Shown piece by piece: positions 15,463 through 21,376 of a DNA stretch of 24,276 bases. Position 1 is the stretch's first letter; every line of letters begins with the position of its first letter. The notes under the pieces are model-generated. The model saw only the letters and a program-made list of their open reading frames with translations, did not search any database and had not been told where the DNA came from. The DNA comes from UBA1443 sp964445745 (lineage in GTDB: Bacteria > Omnitrophota > Omnitrophia > Omnitrophales > Aquincolibacteriaceae). The position numbers and the translations under genes are program-made. Location: positions 1 through 24,276 of the forward strand of contig CAYULU010000026.1 of the NCBI GenBank assembly GCA_964445745.1, written 5' to 3'.

Positions 15463-16263
15463 TCAAGTCGGTAGGGCGTAATAAATAACCGCCGTTGCCA
15501 GACAGTCGACCACAATAATAAGGACAATGGAAATGACCACGGCTTGCGTTGTCGCCTTCCCAACGGCATCCGCTCCCCCCGACACCGACAATCCCTGGTG
15601 GCAACTGACCAAGGCAATCAAGACACTAAAAATAAAACTTTTGGCGAGACCGGTATAAATATCTTTCAAAACCAACGCATCAATTGTTTTGCTGATATAA
15701 ACCTGGGAGTTGATTCCCAACCCCGTAATCCCGATCAGGTACCCTCCTAACATTCCCATAATGTCCGCAATGACCGTAAGGCAAGGGAGCATGACGGCCA
15801 GAGCCAAAACGCGCGGCAATACAAGAAAACGAACCGGATTAATCGCCATGGTGGTAAGGGCATCCACCTCTTCTTGAACCATCATGGTACCCAATTCTGC
15901 AGCCATGCGTGCGCCAATACGCCCGCAGATCACAATCGCCGCAATCAGCGGGCCCAGTTCGCGGGCCATCGCAACGCCCACAAGGCTGCCAGTATACATA
16001 ATCGCCCCAAAAGCCTTGAGTGAGTAAGCCGCTTGCAGCGCAAGAACCGTTCCGACCGACGCCCCCACCAGCGAAACAATCGCCGTTGAGTCAATTCCCA
16101 TCAATACCATTTGCCGAAAAAACGCTTCGCGTGGGATGATTTTAGGATGGATAAATCCGGCAAGGAAATGACGTCCCACCAGAGAACCCAACGTCCATAA
16201 CCTGGCGACACCCGCAAAAACAAAAAATGTCGACCGCCCAACCTTACCGCAGGTTTCTTTCAT
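15463..16263 (-). CDS. mlaE: MlaE-type ABC transporter permease
   Basis: A 266-residue inner-membrane permease for phospholipid trafficking. It has about five hydrophobic segments and the family core MARELGPLIAAIVICGRIGA, followed by AAELGTMMVQEEVDALTTM and INPVRFLVLPRVLA. The N-terminal hydrophobic/amphipathic helix HFLAGFIHPKIIPREAFF is also typical. It lies 17 bases after the STAS gene. Confidence 0.95.
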   Translation of the reverse strand: MKETCGKVGRSTFFVFAGVARLWTLGSLVGRHFLAGFIHPKIIPREAFFRQMVLMGIDSTAIVSLVGASVGTVLALQAAYSLKAFGAIMYTGSLVGVAMARELGPLIAAIVICGRIGARMAAELGTMMVQEEVDALTTMAINPVRFLVLPRVLALAVMLPCLTVIADIMGMLGGYLIGITGLGINSQVYISKTIDALVLKDIYTGLAKSFIFSVLIALVSCHQGLSVSGGADAVGKATTQAVVISIVLIIVVDCLATAVIYYALPT

Positions 16264-16280
16264 AAGAATAAATGCACCTT

Positions 16281-16625
16281 TCAGTTTTTTCCCGCGAACC
16301 GGTTCATCGCCTCATCTCGATCTGCCGCAATCTCAAAAATACTCTCCAGTTTTGCAATTTCAAAAACGCCTCGGACGGTCGGCGTCAAATCGGCCAAAAT
16401 AAGCCGCCCATGATACCGTTTGGTTTTTTGAAAAGCCTCGACAAACGTGGCGATCCCGGAGCTGTCCATATACCCGACTTTTTTCAGATCGATCAGTATT
16501 TTGAGCGCCTGTTTGGATGCCAATTCTCCGAGTCTCGATCTAAGTTCAGGTGAGGAGTGAAAATCCAGTTCCCCTTCCAGCTCCACCACACTCACATCCC
16601 CTTGATTCGCCATTTGAATTTTCAT
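16281..16625 (-). CDS. STAS-domain protein (anti-sigma factor antagonist or MlaB-like)
   Basis: A 114-residue single STAS domain. It shows VVELEGELDFHSSPELR (14-30), LIDLKKVGYMDSSGIATF (44-61) with a Ser pair (55-56) at the site phosphorylated in SpoIIAA/RsbV, and a GVFEIAKLESIFEI tail. A STAS protein next to mlaE would be MlaB in proteobacteria, but here an RsbW-like kinase precedes it by 16 bases, which fits a partner-switch antagonist. Both readings are possible. An AAAGGTG site precedes the ATG. Confidence 0.9.
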   Translation of the reverse strand: MKIQMANQGDVSVVELEGELDFHSSPELRSRLGELASKQALKILIDLKKVGYMDSSGIATFVEAFQKTKRYHGRLILADLTPTVRGVFEIAKLESIFEIAADRDEAMNRFAGKN

Positions 16626-16641
16626 AAATCACCTTTCACTT

Positions 16642-17046
16642 TTACTCCTGCGGTTTTCGTTTGATCATGCATAATCGGTTGCCTTCCAAAAAATTCTTAT
16701 CGTAAATTAGCTCATCCATGATCGTACGGATCAAATGCACACCGAGACCTCCTGGTTTTTCCCGTGGGAGATCCGGCTTAGGAACCAGCGTTGGATCAAA
16801 TTTTTTCCCATAATCCTCAATTACAATTTCGGTCTTTTCCTTTGAATCACGGAAGATCAGTCGAATCGGACCGCGAACTCCAGTATACGCATGACGAATC
16901 ACATTGGTCAGCGCCTCATCGACAGAAAGCACGATTTCATCCATGGTTTTTTCGTTCCAACCAGCCTGCCTAAGCAAACTTCGCAGTTCCTTGCGTAAAT
17001 CGGTCAAAATCTCAGCGTTTGCTTCCAGCTCAAAAACTTTCTCCAA
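16642..17046 (-). CDS. RsbW/SpoIIAB-like serine kinase (HATPase_c_2)
   Basis: A 134-residue GHKL-type ATPase of the anti-sigma kinase class. N box EALTNVIRHAY (44-54), G1 box EDYG (77-80, with KKFDP after it) and G2 box GGLGVHLI (99-106) are intact. It should phosphorylate the STAS protein encoded next. No sigma factor is adjacent. I chose TTG at 17046, two bases after the ribE stop with AAAGGG nine bases upstream, since this is where the family domain begins. The open frame extends to a TTG at 17124, inside ribE. Confidence 0.88.
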   Translation of the reverse strand: MEKVFELEANAEILTDLRKELRSLLRQAGWNEKTMDEIVLSVDEALTNVIRHAYTGVRGPIRLIFRDSKEKTEIVIEDYGKKFDPTLVPKPDLPREKPGGLGVHLIRTIMDELIYDKNFLEGNRLCMIKRKPQE

Positions 17047-17048
17047 TT

Positions 17049-17696
17049 TTAAAAACCCTTTCGAAGAAGCATTTTTAAGATGTTTTTTGATGAACACCCT
17101 GAGATTTGCTTTCCCGGGAAGCAAGCCTTTAGATATCGGGCAACAATATCGATCTCAATATTCACTTCGGATCCCGGACGTTTAAGCCCCAGGGTTGTCA
17201 CTTTAAGCGTATGAGGAATCACCGCGATTTCAAAAACGGAACCATGCACCTTTTGGACCGTAAGACTAATTCCATCGAGCGCGATGGATCCTTTGGGGGC
17301 CTGGAGCGCGATTATATCCTTCGGAGCCTGAACGAACAAGGTGGTATTCTTTCTCCGCCGCTCGATCTCAACGACTTTCCCCCGGCCATCAATATGCCCT
17401 GTCACAAAATGTCCGCCCAGACGGTCTCCTACTTTTAGCGATTTTTCGAGGTTGACGAGATCTCCATGCTTCAAACTTCCAAGCGTGGTCGCCTCCAGAG
17501 TTTCCCGCACAACATCCGCCTCAAAACCGGTTGCCTCACTGCGAACGACAGTCAGACAGGTACCGCTGACAGCAATACTATCTCCGACTTTCAATTTCCG
17601 GTCTTTGCGGGCAAATTTAAATCCAAACCGAACCTGTCCGCCACGATTTTCCTTTTGTTTCACAATCCCTTGATTTTCAATAATGCCAGTAAACAT
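17049..17696 (-). CDS. ribE: Riboflavin synthase (alpha chain type)
   Basis: A 215-residue enzyme that dismutates two lumazine molecules into riboflavin. It has two lumazine-binding repeats (about 1-97 and 98-190): MFTGIIENQG at the start, DSIAVSGTCLTVV in the first repeat, GGHFVTGHIDG at the junction, and SIALDGISLTV in the second. The C-terminal KACFPGKQISG tail is a little longer than usual. ATG at 17696 has AAAGGAG nine bases upstream; the longer open frame to 17786 is a shadow of ribD. Confidence 0.96.
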   Translation of the reverse strand: MFTGIIENQGIVKQKENRGGQVRFGFKFARKDRKLKVGDSIAVSGTCLTVVRSEATGFEADVVRETLEATTLGSLKHGDLVNLEKSLKVGDRLGGHFVTGHIDGRGKVVEIERRRKNTTLFVQAPKDIIALQAPKGSIALDGISLTVQKVHGSVFEIAVIPHTLKVTTLGLKRPGSEVNIEIDIVARYLKACFPGKQISGCSSKNILKMLLRKGF

Positions 17697-17700
17697 CCCA

Positions 17701-18828
17701 TCACTCCTTTTTGCCTTTTTTTTCAATCTTGCCCTGAAAAATAAAATCTTGTCCCGATTTCGAAATTTTTTCCACAATAAACCCATACGCCTGATCCGGG
17801 CTCGCTACGCCCCATCCTTCGACTGACGTTTTTGCGTCCCGACCTCCAAAAATTTTAGGGGCCAGAATCCAGACCGCGTGATCCACGCAACCGGATCTGA
17901 TAAGGGACCAAGCTAACTCTCCTCCCCCTTCCACAAGCAATCTTGCAATCCCAAGTCCCCCAAGTCTTCCCAAAAGATCCCGAATGTCCAGCTCTCCCTT
18001 TTTGTCTTTGACGGGCAGGAGGTTAAAAGCACCCGGAAACACCTCTGTTTTTTTAAAAATGTATTTCATTTTAGATCGTGGGCACGCAAAAAAAACCATC
18101 CGGGAATCCTGAAAGATACGTGGTCTGCGGGGAATTTTTTCACCAGAAATTAGGGCTATCTTCCACGGTCGACCGTTCTGGAGACAACGTGCATGGGCAG
18201 GAACCGTAATCCGTGGATCATCCAGATCAAAGGTATTCTTTCCCACCAAAACTGCATCCTGCTGTGTTCTTAATTGGTGGACGAAGTTACGGGACGGGAC
18301 TGAAGAAATCCATCGGGATTTCCCTTCACGTGTTGCGATCTTGCCGTCCAAAGTAGCCGCCATTTTAAGTGTTACAAACGGACGTCCTTGAGTCATCAGG
18401 GTAAAAAAACCTTGATTTTGTTCTCTCACTTTTGATTCGAGGATCCCCCAAGCCACCCGCACCTGATTCTTTTTAAGATACGCGATACCCTTACGATGAT
18501 TGAGAGGATTCGGATCAAGTGAACCAATGACCACCTCCTTAATCCCTCTTTCGAGGATCAAGGAAGTGCAAGGCGGAGTTTTTTGCCAGGATGAGCAGGG
18601 CTCAAGTGTGACATAGAGGGTCGCGCCTCGGGCACGCCAACCAGCCCGTTCCAACGCAATTCGCTCGGCATGGGGGCCCCCAAACTTACGATGGTACCCG
18701 GATGAAATCAATCGATCACCCTTGACGATACAAGCCCCGACCATGGGGTTAGGACTTACAGCAGATTTTCCTCGGGAAGCGAGCCGCAGGGCGAGGCCCA
18801 TCCACTTTTCATGTGTTTTGAGATTCAT
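17701..18828 (-). CDS. ribD: Bifunctional riboflavin deaminase/reductase RibD
   Basis: A 375-residue enzyme for steps two and three of riboflavin synthesis. The zinc deaminase domain (1-145) has HAE (53-55) and PCSSWQKTPPC (77-87), the usual metal ligands. The reductase domain (about 150-370) shows KMAATLDGKIAT, DAVLVGKNTFDLDDPRIT and the LLVEGGGELAWSLI NADPH loop. ATG 18828 is the only start that fits the family N-terminus and overlaps nusB by 20 bases; the open frame to 19014 is a nusB shadow. Confidence 0.96.
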   Translation of the reverse strand: MNLKTHEKWMGLALRLASRGKSAVSPNPMVGACIVKGDRLISSGYHRKFGGPHAERIALERAGWRARGATLYVTLEPCSSWQKTPPCTSLILERGIKEVVIGSLDPNPLNHRKGIAYLKKNQVRVAWGILESKVREQNQGFFTLMTQGRPFVTLKMAATLDGKIATREGKSRWISSVPSRNFVHQLRTQQDAVLVGKNTFDLDDPRITVPAHARCLQNGRPWKIALISGEKIPRRPRIFQDSRMVFFACPRSKMKYIFKKTEVFPGAFNLLPVKDKKGELDIRDLLGRLGGLGIARLLVEGGGELAWSLIRSGCVDHAVWILAPKIFGGRDAKTSVEGWGVASPDQAYGFIVEKISKSGQDFIFQGKIEKKGKKE

Positions 18829-19261
18829 CAGCCTTGGCGACTCTTGGTTTTTCCGTGTGCGCAATTTTATCGAGAATGCCATTGACAAATTTGCCTGATT
18901 CTTCCTGCGAAAACTTTTTTGCCAGATTGACTGCTTCATTGATCGTAACTTTGGGAGGGATATCCGCCGAAAAGAGAATCTCGTAAGTCGCGCATCGAAG
19001 AATGTTCCTGTCAATCACCGCCATCCGGTTAATGGACCAGTTGTCTGCATACTGGTCAACCACCCGATCAATCTCCTCTACATGATCCCGAGTGCCTGTC
19101 ACAACCGTTTCAGCAAAATCACGGACCTCCTGTGGTACATCTTTCTGTTCCGGAGAACTCCAAAATTCGTCCAGACTGTCCGCAATAATCCCGGGGTTGA
19201 TTTCCAGACGATAAAGTATTTGAACCGCATATTCCCTGGCCTGGGTTCGCTTTCGGATCAT
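18809..19261 (-). CDS. nusB: Transcription antitermination factor NusB
   Basis: A 150-residue all-helical protein that binds boxA RNA with NusE (S10) in rRNA antitermination. It has REYAVQILYRLEINPG at the start, DQYADNWSINRMAVIDRNILR (87-107) and the KVTINEAVNLAKKF and KFVNGILDKIA helices typical of NusB. It overlaps ribH by ATGA and ribD by 20 bases; ribH-nusB adjacency is common. Confidence 0.96.
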   Translation of the reverse strand: MIRKRTQAREYAVQILYRLEINPGIIADSLDEFWSSPEQKDVPQEVRDFAETVVTGTRDHVEEIDRVVDQYADNWSINRMAVIDRNILRCATYEILFSADIPPKVTINEAVNLAKKFSQEESGKFVNGILDKIAHTEKPRVAKADESQNT

Positions 19262-19776
19262 GTTTTCCTTTTTTTACGAGCAAACCTCTTGTGCAGTGGG
19301 TTACGCCGCTTTCTTTTCAGCTGTCGATCTAAACTAGCAATTTCGAGAGCAATCAGAGCCGCTTGCTCACCTTTGTTTCCTGATTTAAGGCCGGCCCGGT
19401 CAATCGCCTGCTCAAGATGGTCTGCCGTAATCACCGCCGTCGCAATCGGGACACCCGTTTCAAGAGCAACCTGCGAAATCCCTCGCGTCAGTTCGTGCGA
19501 GACCACTTCAAAGTGATAGGTCCCTCCGCGGATCACACATGCGATCGCAATCAAGGCGTCACACCGTCGTTGTTCCCAAAGCTTTTTGCAAAACTGTGGG
19601 ACTTCCAACCCCCCGGGGACCCATACAATTTCGATATACTGATCCTTCACTCCAGCCTTATGGAGTGCCGTCACGGCGCCCTCAAGGAGCCGCTTCGTAA
19701 TGTATTCGTTGAAACGGGCTACGATAATTCCTATTTTTCTTTTCCGGAACTGAAACTTTCCTTGAAAGATTTTCAT
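19258..19776 (-). CDS. ribH: 6,7-Dimethyl-8-ribityllumazine synthase
   Basis: A 172-residue enzyme that condenses the RibD product with dihydroxybutanone phosphate. It has VARFNEYITKRLLEGA (19-34), VWVPGGLEVPQFCKKL, GGTYHFEVVSHE with the catalytic His, and a variant LTxxxxEQA region VITADHLEQAIDRAG. The lysine/arginine-rich tail (about 155-172, RKRRNPLHKRFARKKRKT) is longer and more basic than usual. It overlaps ribBA and nusB by ATGA. Confidence 0.96.
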   Translation of the reverse strand: MKIFQGKFQFRKRKIGIIVARFNEYITKRLLEGAVTALHKAGVKDQYIEIVWVPGGLEVPQFCKKLWEQRRCDALIAIACVIRGGTYHFEVVSHELTRGISQVALETGVPIATAVITADHLEQAIDRAGLKSGNKGEQAALIALEIASLDRQLKRKRRNPLHKRFARKKRKT

Positions 19777-20987
19777 GGCTGGTCATTTAAATCCAGAAAA
19801 TGTCCCATCTTTTCCTGTTTTGTTTTAAGATATTTCGCGTTAAGGCAATTCGCCTTAACCTCCACCGGAACCCTCTCGACCACCCGCAATCCGTACCCCT
19901 CAAGTCCGATAATTTTTCGAGGATTATTTGTAATCAGCCGAAGTTCTGAAAGACCGAGATCACGCAAAATTTGTGCGCCAATGCCATAATCCCGGAGATC
20001 GGGTTTAAACCCTAGCGCCTCATTTGCCTGGACCGTATCCAAGCCTTGTTGATCTTGAAGAGCGTAGGCCTTTATCTTATTTCCAAGGCCAATACCACGG
20101 CCTTCCTGTCGCATATAAAGGACGACACCATTCCCTTCTTTTTCAATCATTTTCATGGATGCATGCAATTGATCCTGACAATCGCACCGGAGCGAACCGA
20201 GAATGTCTCCAGTAAAACATTCTGAATGAACCCGCAAAAGAGCAGGCTTCACCCCAATCGTTCCTTTGACAAGCGCCACGTGCTCCATGCCATCCACAAG
20301 CGCCCGGTAAACATGAATAGTCCATTCCCCGAATTTGGTCGGAAGACGTGCCTCGCTTACCTTACGCACCAACTTGTCCTGACGCCTGCGATATTCGATA
20401 AGATCCTGGATGGTGCCGATTTTCAGCCCATGGGTTTTTGCAAAGGGAATCAGATCCGCAAGACGGGCCATTTTCCCGTCATCGTTAATGACTTCACAGA
20501 TCACACCAACAGGCTCTAGACCCGCCAACATGGCAAGATCCACAGCCGCCTCCGTATGTCCGGCCCGACACAGCACCCCCCCTTTTTTCGCACGTAACGG
20601 AAACACATGCCCAGGGATCACAAAATCTTCCCGTCGGGATTTCGAGCTGGCAAGCAATTCAATCGTCCGGGTCCGATCAAAAGCTGAAATACCTGTCGTA
20701 ATTCCTGATCGCGAGTCGACCGAAACTGTAAAAGCTGTCTTCATGAGATCTTCGGGGTCCCGGTTCATGTCTTCCAGGCCGATCGCCTCTATTCTTTCGG
20801 ATACCATCGGCACACAGATCAAACCGCGACCGTATTTCATCATAAAATTAACCAGATCCGCCGTCACCTTTTCAGCGGCAAAAATCAGATCTCCCTCATT
20901 TTCGCGGGCCTCATCATCGGTCATAATGACCATTCGACCGGAACGGATATCTTGAACAATTTCCTCTATTGAATTTAAAGTACGCAT
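19773..20987 (-). CDS. ribBA: Bifunctional 3,4-dihydroxy-2-butanone-4-phosphate synthase/GTP cyclohydrolase II
   Basis: A 404-residue enzyme that makes both riboflavin precursors. The RibB half (1-205) has DDEARENEGD (24-33), DSRSGITTGIS (91-101), and GHVFPL to RAGHTEAAVDL (126-151). The RibA half (210-404) has the zinc cysteines at 257, 268 and 270 (SECFTGDILGSLRCDC), RQEGRGIGL (293-301) and LITNNPRK (351-358). It is the first gene of the unit. The ATG has no clear ribosome site within ten bases: AGGA lies 18 bases upstream. Confidence 0.97.
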   Translation of the reverse strand: MRTLNSIEEIVQDIRSGRMVIMTDDEARENEGDLIFAAEKVTADLVNFMMKYGRGLICVPMVSERIEAIGLEDMNRDPEDLMKTAFTVSVDSRSGITTGISAFDRTRTIELLASSKSRREDFVIPGHVFPLRAKKGGVLCRAGHTEAAVDLAMLAGLEPVGVICEVINDDGKMARLADLIPFAKTHGLKIGTIQDLIEYRRRQDKLVRKVSEARLPTKFGEWTIHVYRALVDGMEHVALVKGTIGVKPALLRVHSECFTGDILGSLRCDCQDQLHASMKMIEKEGNGVVLYMRQEGRGIGLGNKIKAYALQDQQGLDTVQANEALGFKPDLRDYGIGAQILRDLGLSELRLITNNPRKIIGLEGYGLRVVERVPVEVKANCLNAKYLKTKQEKMGHFLDLNDQP

Positions 20988-21034
20988 AGGATTGATCGAT
21001 GTTGTCCTGTTATTTTAAAAAGTAAACTTGGCTC

Positions 21035-21063
21035 ATCGTAGCAGTCTCGCTCAAATTTGTCAA
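21035..21063 (-). promoter_or_regulatory. Sigma-70 promoter of the riboflavin operon
   Basis: The minus strand reads TTGACA (21063-21058), a 17-base spacer ending in TGC, and TACGAT (21040-21035), so it is an extended -10 promoter with a perfect -35. The start of transcription should be near 21028, leaving a leader of about 40 bases. That is too short for an FMN riboswitch. Confidence 0.85.
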
Positions 21064-21086
21064 ACAAGGGATGTTATAACTTGTTT
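21062..21086. promoter_or_regulatory. Inverted repeat overlapping the -35 box of the riboflavin promoter (candidate operator)
   Basis: AAACAAG and CTTGTTT, a perfect 7-bp inverted repeat, are separated by 11 AT-rich bases. The left arm overlaps the -35 box (21058-21063) by two bases. The spacing between arm centres (18 bases, near two helical turns) fits a dimeric regulator. No regulator gene is seen nearby. Confidence 0.4.
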
Positions 21087-21124
21087 ATTGATAATGCGTT
21101 GCAAAGATTAACACGACGCCCGCC

Positions 21125-21153
21125 TTGACGGTGAGCCGAAGAGGTGCTACCTT
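21125..21153 (+). promoter_or_regulatory. Divergent plus-strand promoter before the structured RNA
   Basis: TTGACG (21125-21130), 17 bases ending in TGC, then TACCTT (21148-21153). The layout is the same as in the ribBA promoter (TTGACA, 17 bases with TGC, TACGAT), but the -10 is weaker. Transcription would start near 21160, just ahead of the AGGAGG at 21160-21165. Confidence 0.5.
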
Positions 21154-21179
21154 AAATTCAGGAGGATTGATTGTTTATC

Positions 21180-21249
21180 TTTGATAATTTGGTCACCCCG
21201 AAAGGTGGGGACGAAAGCTAAAAGCCTCAGCGTGAGAAACTTACCGTGG
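21180..21249 (+). ncRNA. Candidate GEMM/c-di-GMP-I-like structured RNA
   Basis: On the plus strand, in order: TTTGATAA (21180-21187), a UCACC/GGTGG hairpin whose loop carries GAAA (21193-21208), then GGGACGAAAGCTA, a CTCA-GCG-TGAG hairpin (21226-21236) and ACTTACCG (21239-21246). These elements recall the class I c-di-GMP riboswitch (TTGATAA, a GAAA loop, GGGACGCAAAGC, GTTACCG). Departures are the missing C in ACGCAAAGC, the lack of the GGCAAACC receptor, and a short second helix. It could also be a small RNA of another family or a diverged relic. No plus-strand gene other than a doubtful 31-codon frame follows. Confidence 0.35.
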
Positions 21250-21267
21250 CCCAAAAGCGTTTCGCGT

Positions 21268-21284
21268 ACAAAGATGGTCTTTGT
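21268..21284 (+). repeat. Perfect 7-bp hairpin (ACAAAGA-TGG-TCTTTGT)
   Basis: It lies 20 bases after the candidate RNA. A run of T (TTTTT at 21293-21297) follows eight bases later, too far for a canonical terminator. An ATG lies at the base of its loop, so it could occlude a start codon, as in an expression platform. Seen directly; its role is inference. Confidence 0.4.
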
Positions 21285-21369
21285 GACTATGATTTTTAAA
21301 ATAGTAAGCGGAACGATCAAACTCACAGCTGGGGCTTTTTATTTCTATCGTCTCTTGGGTAAGATTTGA
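21274..21369 (+). CDS. Possible 31-codon hydrophobic/basic peptide
   Basis: An ATG at 21274 opens a frame with hydrophobic runs (MVFVTMIFKIV, LTAGAFYFYRLL) and a few lysines. There is no ribosome site ahead of it, and the ATG is in a hairpin. It is listed only because it directly follows the candidate plus-strand RNA; chance is a good alternative. Confidence 0.12.
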   Translation: MVFVTMIFKIVSGTIKLTAGAFYFYRLLGKI

Positions 21370-21376
21370 ATCGAAA

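Noticed and set aside
15449..15604. Long N-terminal extension of mlaF
   Set aside because: It is a Gly/Cys/His-rich out-of-frame reading of mlaE; a GTG with GAGAGG at 15448 fits the family start.
18829..19014. 62-residue N-terminal extension of ribD
   Set aside because: It lies within nusB in another frame and matches nothing in RibD; ATG 18828 gives the family N-terminus.
21327..21340. Plus-strand terminator AGC-TGGG-GCT followed by TTTT
   Set aside because: The stem has only three base pairs, so it is not a convincing terminator for the plus-strand RNA.
20988..21376. FMN riboswitch ahead of ribBA
   Set aside because: None of the conserved FMN-element blocks (such as GGGGCAGGG or GAUUCCCGACC-type sequence) is present on the minus strand, and the predicted leader is only about 40 bases.
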